Below are positions 1 to 12,640 of a DNA stretch of 64,000 bases, in pieces. Under the pieces are notes generated by a model, which searched no databases, was not told the DNA's origin, and saw nothing but the letters and a program-made list of their open reading frames with translations. The stretch spans positions 62,001 through 126,000 of the forward strand of contig JBBBDQ010001154.1 of assembly GCA_037127315.1 (NCBI GenBank), read 5' to 3'. The stretch's first letter is position 1. Every line of letters begins with the position of its first letter. This DNA comes from Ascarosepion bandense. Lineage: Eukaryota; Mollusca; Cephalopoda; Sepiida; Sepiidae. The position numbers were made by a program, and so were the translations under genes.

Positions 1-1194
1 TTAGTATGTTTGCTCCTGTTGCTCCTGGCAACCCCCGTTCCGTCATCCACCTGATCAGGCCCTGCAAATATGTTATCCGCTGCCTTCCTCTGTCTCTCCT
101 TCCTTCTATCTGACCAGTCAGTATCAGGTTCTCCAGGCTTTCCTTCCTCATTGCATGTCCCAGGAACTTCAGTTGTCTCTTCCTGATGCTCAGCATCAAT
201 TTCCTTTTGTTGCCATTCTTTCTAACACTTCGTCGTTGCTTGTATGCTCAGTCCACGATATCCGTAGCATCCTTCTGTAGAACCACATTTCGGCCGCTTC
301 CAGTTTTGTCCTCATTTTCGATGGTATTGTCCAGCATTCACAGCCGTACTGAAGAACTGACATCACGTAGCAGTCTAGCACTCTTTTCTTCGTTTCTATT
401 GAGATCTTCCTGTGTGTTAGTATTTTGCTCATCTTCTGGAACGCGTCCTTTGCCATGCCAATTCGCCTTCGGATCTCCGTGTCGCACTTTCCATCTCCTG
501 TTAGAACACTTCCTAGGTATTTAAATTCTTGGACTTGTTTGATTCTGTTATCCCCCACCTGTATTTGGCATTTTGGGTTGTATCTTTTGCTGATGACCAT
601 GCACTCAGTTTTCTTAAAGTTTATTTGTAGTCCCATCTTGTCACTCTCCACTGCTACTTTCTGTATGAGATCTTGCAGTTTCCTTTCCGTGTCCGCAATC
701 AGTACTGTATCGTCCGCGTATCTTATGTTGTTCAGGTTGTGGCCTCCAATAATAAATCCTGGTGTGTCATCTAGGGTCCTCAAAATATTCTCGCTGTATA
801 GGTTGAACAAATCCGGTGAAAAGACACAGCCTTGTCTTACGCCTTTTTCTATCTTTGTGTATCTACTGAGGTCGTTACCTGTCCGTATGCAGGCCGTTTG
901 CTGCCAGTAGAGATTCTTGATTATTCTTATATCTTTGCCGAAAATGTCGAGGTTTCCTATCATTTCCATCAGTTCTTTGTGTCGTATTTTGTCGAATGCT
1001 TTCGCGTAATCAATGAAGCATAGGTACAAGTCTTTCTTCATTTGTAATGCCCTTTCAGAGAGCATCCTAATCATGAATATGGCGTTCCTTGTTCCAGTGT
1101 CTTTGACGAACCCGCACTGTTCCTGTCCTATCTCTGGCCTGATTCTGCTTCTCGCTCTATTCATCAGGATTCTGAAAATCAGTTCTGAAGTTTA
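1..1194 (-). mobile_element. RTE-type LINE, RT domain and C-terminus, 5'-truncated
   Basis: Decayed copy of a non-LTR retrotransposon reverse transcriptase. The longest open stretch (1164 down to 196, 322 residues) shows the RT landmarks in order: [11 protein letters not shown] (palm, first catalytic Asp), [17 protein letters not shown] (catalytic Asp pair) and the thumb-side block [10 protein letters not shown]-terminal block follows: [18 protein letters not shown]. One base is missing near 203-213, and the reading then continues in another frame ([21 protein letters not shown] and beyond) to the window edge, so the 3' end lies outside. The 5' break at about 1194 gives no N-terminal endonuclease, as expected of 5'-truncated target-primed insertions. 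RTE clade is inferred from motif style. At least five more fragments of the same family occur in the window. Not a host gene. Confidence 0.88.
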
Positions 1195-3743
1195 AAAAAT
1201 TTACAAAAATGCATTTATTTTAATTTTATTTTTACACAGTGGTAGTTGTTTCTATTGAGGCTTTAGCAATTAAAAAAAATAAAATAATCAAATATAACAA
1301 GAGTAACTTTTATATGTAATTTTTAAGTACTTAGTAATCTTTAAAATTCTCAGAAATTTCATACTTTATTGAATTTTAGATAGCTTATGGCTTTAAATTT
1401 ATTATAGCTTTTACTCTCATTTTTTCAAGAATAGTTTAGCATATGTAAAACCAGTTCTTAATTCTGAGCCACTAGTATGAAAAAATAGACATAGAAAAAG
1501 AAAATAAGTTTTAATCCCCCATTCTGTAGACTATCTAAAATCAATATAAATTCTGAAATTAGTAAGCAAGCATTTCCACATCAATAATCAACTACACAAA
1601 ATCTTTAATAGAAATACTCTTAAAATTAGTTATTCCTGCACACACACACACACAATATGGACAATATAATTAATTTCCACAATAGTAAAGAATTTGGATA
1701 AAGCTAATGCTAAAACTGGTATTTTACAACCTTGCAACTTTAGGTCCATCAACAACTGTCCGGTGGATGGAAAATGAAGGTCTACCTAAGTAATCTATCA
1801 AGCTATATGTCTTACCCTTAAATAGCAGGTTTAAATTGGAATTTCAGCTGGAGAATTTAAACAATGTTACTACTTGCATAAACACCTTTTCCAACCCCAT
1901 TCTAAAATTCCAGACTTCTCTTTCCCAAAGATTTTGGGAAATGAAAGAGGGACTCAATCCAACAGTGAGTTGGAGACTAATAGGTTCAGCCTGAACCCCC
2001 AATAACCTTTATGATAGATGCAATCTATGTTTAAATGAAAAAATTAAAATATCCTAAGCAAAATAAGCAAATGTTGGCATAAATCTAAATTTACATATAA
2101 ACCCCCTAAATTTAAATTCCCATTAAATAGTTGTTTCTTTTTCTTTCTTCTTATTAACAGAATAATCAATTATAACATAAGATAGTAAACTATTTTTTAA
2201 AAATTTTTTTTTAAATAAAGTTTTATTGTTTTTTTTGTTTGTTTGTTTTTTTTTTTTACTTTTTAATTTCTTGGAATTTCATTAAATTACTTGGGGGGGG
2301 GATTCTAAAATAATTTTAGTCCTTTGTGAACAAGCCTTGAAAGTTTCATTAAAATTTGCCAATTACGTTATTTTTGCAAGAATTTTCAAATTAATGTTTT
2401 TCACTGGCAAAAAAAAAATGTTCATCCATCCATAGTAAACTCTGGTATAAATTTGGTCAGTCCTCGCTACCGGGGAAGGAGGAGAAAAATTTACTATCAA
2501 AATTTCTAACGTGTTAGAAAGGGTTAAATATTTAAGATAATACTTTGATTTTTCCTAGTAATAACAAAAATTTTCACGGAAAAATCTTAGTTTTTATTAA
2601 GTTTGTGACCTTTTTCCTTCGTACTATACTTTTTTTTTTTTTTTTCAGCAAATTAGTGGAGGTACAAAAACAAAATGTTTTTAAAAATATTTCTGATATG
2701 AAAATGGCACCACCAAACTTTTTAGCTTGACATTTTTTTAAAAAAATCCTTAATCAATAAAAACAAAGACCTCGAATTTCAAAATCTTACTGAAAAATTT
2801 TAAGTAATTTTTTTAAAAAATAAATATTCATTATAGAGAGATTCTGTAACTTTGTTCCTGTCAAATTTGAAAGAAATTGTGTTGTAAAGTGTAAAATAAA
2901 TTACACAAGAAGCCCCAAACTCTCAACAAAAATTACTTTTTGATTGAGATTTATTAAGTTTCAGGATAAATTTTCAATATTTTCTGATTTGATATTGCTC
3001 AATTTTTTTTTTTTTTTACTGAAATTGAAATATCTTCAATAATTCTTCATAACAGATCACCTACACAACTTTTATTCACGATGTATTGAAATGGGGGAAG
3101 GTACCTGACATTGTCAATATTTCTACAAATTAAAATAACCTCTTCAATACACTTACACAATTCATTCAATTATGAAGTGTTTACACTTTTTAAAGACAGT
3201 AGAATAAAGTTTATTTTTTGCTTTCATTTTATTTTTAAAGGAAGAAGTAGAGAGAAAAAAAAAAAATCTATTTTTTGGCGACATCGACTTTTTATTTCTC
3301 TTCAATTTTTTTTTACCGATAGGGAAAATAGTCACGCAAGAAGGGGAAATGTCACGGGACAATTTTATTGTTAGCACAGTTTCTAAACATTTTTTTTTTT
3401 ACCCAAAACGGTTTGAAACCTTAACAGTGTTTGGATCTTGGTGCCATTGTGGGCCAAAAACAGTATTTGGATTTAGTGACAAAATAATTTTTACGCTTGA
3501 TGCCATGCAAATTATTGTTGACAGTCATAAGTAGGTACCTCCACTGGAGTCCATTTTTTTACCTACACTTAAAATTAAATTGAAATTTTAAAAATAAATA
3601 AGTTACCTTCAAGCTTTAAAATTAGCTTTAATTGACAGCCAAGAGATTAAATTTAATAATTCTAGTAAGCAAAACATACTGGTGTAATTTTTAACCTAAA
3701 TTATATTGATTTAAGCGTCATTCAACAAAACAACGACGGTTTT
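1195..3743. other. AT-rich stretch, no gene seen
   Basis: Rich in A/T homopolymers, with a short CA run near 1640-1653 and an A/T-rich block at 2200-2300. Open frames are short, low-complexity and lack recognisable motifs. No RNA gene or transposon end was recognised. Confidence 0.6.
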
Positions 3744-3810
3744 TTTTTCAATGTATCAAACATGTCAGTCGTAAAAATTTTACGAGTGACATGTTTGATA
3801 CATTGAAAAA
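3744..3810. repeat. Near-perfect palindrome (33-bp arms)
   Basis: Arms 3744-3776 and 3778-3810 are reverse complements with one mismatch and a single-base centre. The arms contain the block CAATGTATCAAACATGTCA. It would fold into a long hairpin as RNA or extrude as a cruciform. No coding sequence or transposon end was found around it. Confidence 0.9.
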
Positions 3811-4660
3811 TTAACTTGTCATTTTTTTTTCGTGTGATAAATTATTATTACCACTGCTAAACATACTTTTTTTAGTGTCATGATGCTTAAAAAACCTTGA
3901 ATTCTGTTAGAGAGAGACATTCAAAACAAGTCACATCGCTGTTTTCAGTTCAACAAAATAATTTTTCTACATATCTTGAAATTTTCTCTCCTTACAAAAG
4001 AAAGCTTCACTTTAAAAATGTTTTAAACTTTAAACATTAAAAAAAAGTGTAGATTACCTTTCAAGTTAAAAAAAAAAAAAAAAAAAAATAAGTAAACTTC
4101 TGAAAAATTACACAGCAGCTTTATTCTTTACGCTTGCCAACTAATAAGGGAACTTATTGACATTAATAATTTAACGATTTATTTTCTTTATGTAATTAAA
4201 ATAAAAAAAAAATCTCAAGTAAAAAGGAAGGTTACTCTCTGGCATTTAAGAGTTATTCCCCTTTGAGACCAACCCTATCAAACGTCAATCCAGAGAGAGA
4301 AGAAATAAAAGTTATTTTGTTGGCATAAGTGTGGCATACAAAGTGTAGAAAGCAACATGTGGAACATGAAATAAAATGAAAAACTCCCTAATTGCAAAAG
4401 AAAAACATCCAAGGAAGTTACTGTCGATCATTCCTGCATCTTAAATTGAGCTAAAAAAGCGGTAATTCTTACTTGAAGAAATGAATTATTCCAACTTTAT
4501 TCAATCTATTGACATTCTACAATAAATATGAAGGTTGAAATTTTGCGTGCTCATCCGTGGTGAGTGTATGGATGCTTCAGCCATTGTCAAATCATCTCAT
4601 TTCATGCAGTTTTTAGAGAGGAGGTAATAGTTTTTCGTCTACTAAACTGGTTTGGGATTT

Positions 4661-4945
4661 TCGTTGTGGTGCAGTGGATATCGGCTTAGAACGAAAAATC
4701 GGGGGAGTAGAGTTCGAATTCCAGTTGAATCCCCTGCATTCATACAAATACCCTTGGAAAAGGTATTAATCCGTCTCTTTCCTCTAGTTATGGGTTAAAT
4801 AACAGATTTAGTTCTATATTCTTGGTTGGCAACCAGTTTACCGCAGAAAGTAATGGCAACCTCCTGCGGGATAATCTTCTGTCCAGTCAGTCATGTCTCT
4901 TTCAAGACATGATCGCCCAAGCGTATATCATGTATGTCTGACTGA
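4661..4945 (+). mobile_element. tRNA-derived SINE (family A), near full length
   Basis: Begins with a tRNA-like head: box A-like GTGGTGCAGTGGATATCGG and box B-like AGTTCGAATTCC. A body follows with the conserved stretches AAATACCCTTGGAAAAGGTATT and AGTAATGGCAACC. It ends in the family's 3' hairpin (CATGTCTC/GAGACATG type) and the TGACTGA end. There is no poly-A tail. Twelve copies or fragments are in the window. Pol III transcription and trans-mobilisation by a LINE are inferred from the class. Confidence 0.85.
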
Positions 4946-5296
4946 AACTGGGTTGAAAAGCTCTTTAACTGGAGCAGGGGTGAAAATGACCCTTTGGGAA
5001 TACTACAACATGATAAAGAAGAAAAAAAAATAAGTTGAAGAGAAAAATCATTTGCACCTAAATATTATACGAAGGACATGTTCATGTGCATAGAGAGACT
5101 AGTCATAGGATTATGATTTAGAATCAAAGGTAGACTGAAAGCAAATAGGTATGAGGGTTATATCAAGTACCAACACCATCTGTTTAAAATGTAAAGAGAG
5201 TTGGCGAGAAAGAAAAAAAAAATAGATATCTAAATTTTGAGCACCACAGATTTGCCAAGTACATGACAGTCCTACCCATCTTATTTATAATACTAA

Positions 5297-5771
5297 CTAG
5301 CAGTATAGCCTGGTGTTGCTCGGGTGTAATGAAAGCTTTAAAACTAATCCATGGTCCTGGAGCTCAGACTAAAGAATATTTGTGTGAAGTTTGGTGAGAA
5401 TCGGATAAAAATTGTGAATTTGTATAAAGGATAAACAGACACACACACAAACATATTGCTATATATATATATATAAAATCGATTTTCTGCACTATTGTAA
5501 GAACTGCAACCTTGAAACTTCTGAATATTGTTTCTTATGTCTTTGTCTATGAGTGTATCAAATTTGATTAAATAGGACCACTCTTTCTATAACCCGATTT
5601 TTTTGATTATCGATATTTATTGGGGGTACCTCGACACAAAACCTAGCTAAGAACACTCGCAGATGCTTATAGTACAACTATGTAAATTTTCAAGAAAATT
5701 GGTTCAGCCATTTCGGAGTCTATAGGTAATGGACACAGACACACAAAGTTCCATTTATAAATAAGTTTAGA
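5297..5771 (-). mobile_element. Non-autonomous Helitron
   Basis: Read on the minus strand it starts TCTAAACTTATTTATAAATGG and ends in a GC hairpin (CCGAGCAACACCAGG-like) followed by CTAG. The flanks are A at the 5' side and T at the 3' side, the Helitron rule of insertion between A and T. It is 475 bp, with an internal CA/TA microsatellite and no helicase coding. A second copy lies at 62292-62787 in the opposite orientation and aligns end to end. Confidence 0.8.
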
Positions 5772-6449
5772 TTATTACCAATAAGATAATCGTAAGAAGT
5801 AATATAATAAGACTTAAGTTTTGTTCATAGTTTCAAGTTTACATCATCTTCAAAATTGGTTCCTTCCTAACATCGGTTCATGCACTAAAAAGGTTTTACC
5901 AAGTAAATATATCACCTCATCATCATATAATCTTGCTTGTTTCTCCATTTGTGCATGCATTACACCTTGCCATTACCTCATAAATAATATACCATTCTAT
6001 TTTGATTGCAAGGAAAGATGTAAGAAAAAGATATATCAGAGATGCTTATTAGATTTTAGTGAGAAAAAGAAAACATATGCAAGAAAGAAAAGGTAGAAAA
6101 AGGTTGTAATGTGTTTACATTTACTTTTTCTCAAGCATCATGATAGATTATTTTTGTTAGAATGTGAGTGTAATCTTTATTAAAATGTGAAAATATACAT
6201 TTTAGTCAATTATTTCCAGAATTCACCTGAGGTAAAGACAACTCATTTTTAATTGAGAAATCAATCTTTCTTTAAATACAAAGAAGTCATTTTTTTTTTT
6301 TACTTAAGAGATGAAGTTTGTTTCAATTCAAAATCTCTTAATTCAGTGAAGTTTTGAATATAAGCCTGAAAATTGTATTTAAGACTGAAACAGGTGGTCA
6401 CATCTGGGAGGTGACTTTAAATAAAAATAAATCAATTATATATATTTTA
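5772..6449. other. AT-rich stretch, no gene seen
   Basis: The longest open frame (5821-6096, 91 codons) has no recognisable domain and ends in low-complexity Lys-rich sequence, so it is treated as a chance ORF. Confidence 0.5.
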
Positions 6450-6895
6450 TTTCTGCTCCGACGGTGACTCCTCCACAAGAATTTACTCGAGCAAGCAGAC
6501 TGGCAACAAGGTCCCACCCTTTACTGTTTAATTCTTCTTTTCTTGTACTTCCCGCCTGTGGAACTCCCTTCCATATACTTGCTTCCCTGACGGCTACAAT
6601 CTCCATGGAATTTAAATAAAATGTCAATTTCCATCTTTTATCCACTTTACTCCAGTCCTTCCCTCGTCCTTTCTATATCACCCACTGTATCTTGTTCATT
6701 TCCTTTCTCACTACCTTCACAACTGTCATCACACCTGTATTCCTATCCTTCTTTTGCCCTTTCTTGGACACCCCCAATAACTTGTTTGTCTTTCTCTTCA
6801 CTCTCCTCCTGCTTAAACTTTTACTTTTTTTATGTAGCCCCCCACTTCGTGCATCAGTGGCGGTACCACCTTGCTTGGGGTGAAACGATAAAAAA
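6450..6895 (+). mobile_element. LINE 3' end (jockey/CR1-like family), degraded
   Basis: Matches the 3' portion of a second LINE family also seen at 40, 44 and 48 kb. A decayed coding tail resembles WNSLP..PDGYNL. A pyrimidine-rich 3' UTR follows (CCTTCCCTCGTCCTTTC style). It ends in the family terminus CATCAGTGGCGGTACCACC, then TTGCTTGGGGTGAAACGAT and an A-rich tail. Coding frames are broken. Confidence 0.75.
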
Positions 6896-7979
6896 ATAAA
6901 AATATATAAGAATAGATTTATTTTTTAATGAGATTTTTATTACTTCAAATGTTATTTTAATGGATACCTGTATTTAGAGTAGAGACCCTATTTTAGAATT
7001 TGAGAAAACTTAATTGAGAAAATGTTCTCTGCTGGAGAGTGCCTGGGGTGACGAACATAGTGTGCATATCTCTACGTATATGGTGACCTATAGATAAAAT
7101 GAGACCCAAAATCTACATAAATTTTTGTGATTTTAGTTGATATCTGTAGTATTAGAAAATTGGGACTTGTATAATAAAAATGTAAATCACAATGTTTACG
7201 ATAAGATCATGATCATAATTTTGATGGGTTTTAATTATGTATGTGGGCATCTTATCTTTTTTATTGTGATGATAAATAAAGATTTTATGGCCTCTTAATG
7301 TTTTGATACTAACCCCTCCCCACAAAAAAATGTGTAAATATATGTTTTCGAAAAATAAAGTTTGTATGTTATCCCAGATGTTATTTTTAACATCACAATG
7401 ATGATAAATTTTAGTTAGACATATAGATTGCATGTTATCCCAAATGTTATTTAACACTAACATGAGAAATAATGATTTGTGTAAACGCAGACATAGTTCT
7501 ACAAATCAAGAATGAAAGATTCGTTTATATTACATGTTACTTGTGCATGTTGCTGAGTGGAACTTTTGCAAATTGTTGTATAATTGTCTCTTGAATATTG
7601 CATCTTAATATAAAATCAAAAAGCAGTTTTATTATATTTATAACTGTAGTGCAGCATTATAATATGAATTGTTTCAATTTCAAACATTTATGTTGATAAG
7701 TATCATACCAAGGTAGTTGTTAGCCTACCAGGATTCATGGTGCAAGACAACATTTAAGGCTAGCTTTTTGTAACTGTTTTATTAGACAACTCCCTATTTT
7801 TGGAGGTAATTTTTAAGATTTAATGGTTGTCTTATATATATATATATATATATATGTGGTAATACACAGTTTAAAATAATAAACAAGGCCTCTACTTAAA
7901 ATAAGGCTTGAAGTAATATATAAATAAATGATAACTAAAAAAATAAAACTTTCATAAACATCTTCAGTATATTTGCATC

Positions 7980-8029
<50 letters not shown>

Positions 8030-8334
8030 ATAAAAGAGTTTTAATGTTTGCTATTTTTATGAATAAAAATGCTCACTATCAGGGGGTAAGAGAATATGTA
8101 AATATAAAATGGGACACTGAGCAGTAACAGGGTTTTATACTTGAATGCAATCTTCAGGTTGTGTGTGTTGGCTCAACTATTTATATATGCTGGTTTATGG
8201 TGCATTATGGGTAGCAAGGTCTATTGTATAATCCTAATAATTATTGAGTAGGTAGTAAAAATTAGGTTTCAAATTATTCTCGAGTTTACCTAGTAGGAAT
8301 AATTGTGGATCTGAATGATAACTGTCTCAATCCT
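6896..8334. other. AT-rich stretch with two (TA)n tracts
   Basis: Holds (TA)n at about 7833-7855 and a (TA)n(CA)n compound tract at 7984-8029. A local imperfect repetition lies at 7320-7460, where the phrase TATGTTATCCCAGATGTTATTT recurs as ATGTTATCCCAAATGTTATTT. No gene was recognised. Confidence 0.5.
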
Positions 8335-8580
8335 AAAAATCTATAACAGGCAAAACCAGAAAAATAATCCTAAGAATTATCAAAGATATAAGATTCAACA
8401 GACATAAAAAACAAACCTAAAAGAATTCCTAGATGTCATACTCAATCTAAGAAAAGGTTAATATGAACCACATAGAAAACTCAATGACAAACCACTTTAC
8501 AGACGTCTTTCAACAACCTGCCAACAACAATTAAGCAGATCCCACAATCAATTAATTGCAGATTATCTGACAATTTTCCC
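8335..8580 (+). mobile_element. Penelope-like/RYDDG-type RT fragment, broken
   Basis: Short relic whose frames together read the post-catalytic block of an RT: NLKEFLDVILNLRKG, then YEPHRKLNDKPLY, then NNLPTTIKQIPQSIN after a frameshift. The same block appears in the larger relic at 17.5 kb (VVQYLDVELNLQPG). At least one stop (TAA after RKG) and one frameshift are present. The upstream text (RKIILRIIKDI) fits the fingers/palm connection of the same family. Dead fragment. Confidence 0.6.
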
Positions 8581-10161
8581 AATAAAACAAAATATAAATA
8601 AAATTGTCACAAACATTTTTATTTTGAAGTTGATTACCTCTCTGCAATAAATTACAAGCAAGACAAAGTTGCTTTTAGAAGTCACTAAAATGATACTGAT
8701 TTTAATTTTAAAAATTGGAAGGCAGTTGATTATATTAAAAGTATAAAAAATATCTCCGAACAAAGAATTTTTTTTTATCCCATATTATTTAGTTGATTAC
8801 ATTGAACTTAATAGTTAAGCAGAAAAAGAAAAAAAAATTGCTGCCACCTCTTCCTACCTCTCATGGGAGAATAGTTTGGTATTGGATTCCAACAAATATC
8901 ACATGATAAAAGGAAGAAGATTAAACATGACCCAGACATATCTCTACAGAAATCTTTTAAGCAGTTAGTTGTTCCCACTTATCATTGGGAGGAGAGAGAG
9001 AGAGATAAAAGCATTTGTTTTTCTCCCTCTTAAACTATGTATATAGGGTTGATGAAAAGTTACTGGCCCAACCAAGAAGTGGTTAAAAAAAAAAAAAGAA
9101 AATGTTTGGTCTTTTGGTCAGATTAGCGATTTTTGAGAAGTGCATCCAACTTAATACATTCAACAGTAATCAATGTGCTTACACCCCAAGTTTAATATTT
9201 TTTAAATTAGATTTAATTTTAATTTACACACTTCAGAGAAGTTTATATTTTACTTTTTCATAAGCAAGTAATTCAGATTGGCTTAGATTTTTTTATATCT
9301 TGAACATTGACCCTCCACTTAAAAAACTAGCAAAAAACAAGATAAAACTATGATGGATTGGATTTTAATAAATTTATTTGAAAATTAGAACCTCAGTCCT
9401 CATTGCAACAAACGATAATCATTTTGCAAGCAACTTCCACCTTGGGGTTTTTTTTTTTTTTTATAATCAACCAATGAAATTCTGGAAAACTAACCTTCAT
9501 GGTCATAAAAACAAACTGTGTTAAAAGGACAGTTTTTCCATTGACCCCATTATTATTATTATTATTAACTACCTTTACTCCTTTCCAAGCTTCGTTTTAA
9601 AAAGTGAAAATTAGAATTGGAATAAAACCTAAACTTATGAAAGAGAATTTATACATTATCGTTCTCCTTGAGAATTGACAACAAAAATAATAATCACTAT
9701 TATATTGTTTATTGAAATGGTTGGTAAAACATAATTGCCAATTGATTCAAACTTTATAAAATGGTAAATAAGAGTTTACTTTTAGTTGTTTCACATATTT
9801 TAATAACTTATTAAATCTTTATAAGTCTATAAATAATAATTGCATTAGAATTTAGAATGTTGTAAATATTAAATTATTCTTGTAAATAGTGTTTAATATT
9901 TTGTAAATTCTCAAAATCCCCAAAAATTAAGAACAAAAACTCAATTTCATCATATGTTTTTAGGCATCTCCACTGACTTTTTCACTAGAAAGAAAAAAAG
10001 AAAAAAGTATACCATAATGAAAAATAGGTGCCAAACTTAAAAACAAAGCTTTTGTCAAAATGTTTGTTGTTATTATTAAGACCAAAGTATTTTTATTATC
10101 ATTTTATTATATTATTTTAAATTCTTTCTAGCACATTCTGGTAATTCCTTTCAGTATCATC
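8581..10161. other. AT-rich stretch, no gene seen
   Basis: Contains homopolymer runs and a (TTA)n tract at 9549-9567. The phrase GTTGATGAAAAGTTACTGGCCC near 9050 looks faintly like a mariner-type terminus, but no partner end was found. Confidence 0.45.
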
Positions 10162-10165
10162 AGAT

Positions 10166-10911
10166 TGTGCGAACCTACTTACGCATGAACATTGACAAAC
10201 ACAAAATCACATGTAAAATGCCAAACGATCATTGGTTAATAACTCACTAATACATTTTCTACAGGTAATTTACAAATAAGAATTTTGGAATCACTTTAAA
10301 TTAGTCAAATTTGTGTGCTTTTGGGAGAAGTGGCTCACAGAAGCTTCCTTAGTCTCCCCAAAGTTCACTCACTGATTGGTTGATGACAACCAATAAGATC
10401 GTTTGCACTTGAAGAATAATTTTTCCCGTGCAATGAATTGGAGTCTATAGTCACTTATTTAAGCCAAGATTTTCCTCATCTCAATTAGTGAGATCTCAAC
10501 TGCTAAACGACAGTTGGAACTCCAGTTCTAACCACGAGCCAACCCTCTCACTCACACCTACATGCTGATACTTTTACACCTTCACTAAAAACCTCTTTTG
10601 ACACAACGATACTTTTCAACAGTAATATTACAAGAACAATCATATCATTAAACACTCATGAACATTTATTCAGTGAACTATAAACCAAATAATTATCTCT
10701 CACTGAACTCTTAAATTGCAGTCAAAGGGAGGCAACTCGACTAATTTAACCTTTCTTACTTAAATGCATGCTTCCTTTTACATTGTTGTTTGATATTGTA
10801 CATCTTGTTAATATACATATATTTTAAGTGCAACAATGTCTTTTGGTTATTCTTTTTGCGGGAGTCCTGTTTTCTTATCAAGGTTAAATTAATGTGGTGA
10901 AGTCTACCACA
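10166..10911. mobile_element. Candidate solo LTR (about 746 bp)
   Basis: Begins TGTGCGAACC and ends GTCTACCACA, giving TG...CA termini. It is flanked by the 4-bp direct repeat AGAT (10162-10165 and 10912-10915), as left by LTR-retrotransposon integrases. Inside are a CCAAT box in inverted repeat context (GATTGGTTGATGACAACCAATAAG, 10374-10397), a TATA-like TTATTTAA at about 10457, and an AT-rich 3' third. No internal gag-pol was found, so it is read as a solo LTR. Orientation by promoter order would be plus. Family is unknown. Confidence 0.55.
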
Positions 10912-10915
10912 AGAT

Positions 10916-11779
10916 TAAGTCAAAGATCTCAACTTCAACTAAATTTAGGAATACAAGATATCAAGACTTGTATCATTATGGAAGCTTGTAATTTATGTCA
11001 GTTTATTTCTTTATATATTTCCTGTAAAGCAAAACGAGAAAATTAAGCTACAAGTTAAATAGCTTCTTTATTTAATAATAATGATAATAAGTACAGAAAT
11101 AGAACATCCCTATTGAAATATTTTTGGAATCTTAAAGAAACAAATAAAACTCCTACAATAAAATGGAAAATTAAAAGCTAGAATATGTAAATCTTTAAAC
11201 GACTGATGCCTCGTGTCAATATGAAAAACTATATATTATTAAATTTCTTAATAAAAGTCTATTAAATGTAATGAAAAAAATGTCATATATAAACACTGTA
11301 AAATGTTCACCTTTGAATAGGGTTAAAAAATTCTTCATAAAAGAAGAATATCCATTAACTTACATATATCCGATAATTTGTTTTGTAATATTAATTAGAT
11401 AGATATTAAATTTTTACAAATTAAGAGTTGGGGGGGGGGTTGGAATAAAGAAATAAAAAAGAAAAAAGATTAAAAATAAAAGTACTCTGAACCGAAATAA
11501 AAATAGTATAATGATACTCAAAGGTCCCTTTTAAGTCAGATCAAAAATATGAAATGTTTTCTTTCTTTCATTTTTAAAAAATGCTGGGATACAGAGAAAG
11601 TAAAGACAATAATCTTGTAACAAAAACGGATACATTGCACCGAGAGAGAGCAGTTTAGTGGTTCAATTGACTGACATTCCTGTTAAGATTGAAAGAAGAA
11701 AACCTGTATTCCTCAAACATATAACCTATATCTCGAAACGTAAAAGAAAAGCTGGAGAACTTGGAATTCTAAAACTGTT
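10916..11779. other. AT-rich stretch, no gene seen
   Basis: Contains A-rich low-complexity sequence and a G10 run near 11430. A small open frame at 11658-11903 runs into a dispersed repeat (11780-11912) and is not considered a gene. Confidence 0.5.
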
Positions 11780-11912
11780 GGTTCTCTTCATAGCTGGCTA
11801 CTGCTCATTTCCCAGTATACCAATCTGCCAGGTGGCTAGCAAATACATATTACTGATGCCTGTTCAACCCACAGAGTCCATTCCTGGTTTATACTGCAAT
11901 TAAGGCAGGGGA
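11780..11912 (-). repeat. Dispersed repeat, family C
   Basis: On the minus strand it contains TTGCAGTATAAACCAGGAATGGAC, CTAGCCACCTGGCAGA and AGTAGCCAGCT. The same order recurs at 45198-45323 and 46128-46250 on the plus strand. Function and class are unknown. It is about 130 bp, and two of three copies abut (TA)n. Confidence 0.65.
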
Positions 11913-12149
11913 GGGGAAAAAGAAGAAAATAATTTGGGTTGATCAATTTTCTAGACAAGTACACTCAAATCCTTGGTCACAATGACTAGTGACTTTGTGC
12001 TAGTGTAACCATTGACAACTTCTGAGTAGTTGTGTCTACTCAATTTCACTCACAAGTCTTGGATTAACCAGTAGTATTATTTCCAGGAACTTTTCAAAAG
12101 GTTCCACACACTCCTCAGGTCAATATTATCAAAATTGAAGTACCTGACA

Positions 12150-12228
12150 AATCAACCTGGGTGAGATACAAACTCAGATCCCATGGTCAGAAGGCATACA
12201 AACTAACGACTTGATCATTCAGCCTTTA
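12150..12228 (-). mobile_element. tRNA-like SINE head (family D), tentative
   Basis: The minus strand reads a tRNA-like head: AATGATCAAGTCGTTAG (box A-like) and GATCTGAGTTTGTATC (box B-like), spaced as in tRNA genes. The body at 11940-12150 was not matched elsewhere in the window. Confidence 0.4.
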
Positions 12229-12340
12229 TATATAAAAAGACAGAAAGAACCTGATAAGATCAAGCAATATGACAATACAGAAGTAAAACTCTGAAAGGCC
12301 GTCATTTTGATTAAATGAAGGCAGTAATTACAAATCAGGA

Positions 12341-12640
12341 TGTGCGTCGTGGTGCAGTGGATATCAGCTTTGAATGAGAAATCAGAGAGCTAAGTTTGAA
12401 TTCCAGTTGAATTCACTGCATTCACTTACACACTAATACCTTTAAGAAAAGTATTAATCCATCTCTTTCTTCCAGATATAGGTCAAACAACAGGACAGAT
12501 TGGGTTCTATAGCCTTGGTTGGCAACCAGTTTACTGAAAGTAATGGCAACCTACTGCAAGAAAATCTTCTGCCCAGTCAGTCATGTCTCTTTCGAGACAT
12601 GATTACCCATGCATGTTTCACAAATGGCACTTAACTGAAA
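12341..12640 (+). mobile_element. tRNA-derived SINE (family A), full length
   Basis: Head GTGCGTCGTGGTGCAGTGG, diverged box B (GTTTGAATTCC), full body and the 3' hairpin CATGTCTCTTTCGAGACATG, ending GGCACTTAACTGA. It is one of the better preserved copies. Confidence 0.88.

Noticed and set aside
186..1195. Plus-strand frames over 186-1195
   Set aside because: Antisense shadows of the LINE RT on the minus strand.
9050..9090. Mariner-like terminus (GTTGATGAAAAGTTACTGGCCC), faintly echoed near 30395
   Set aside because: No inverted partner, TA duplication or transposase seen at either place.
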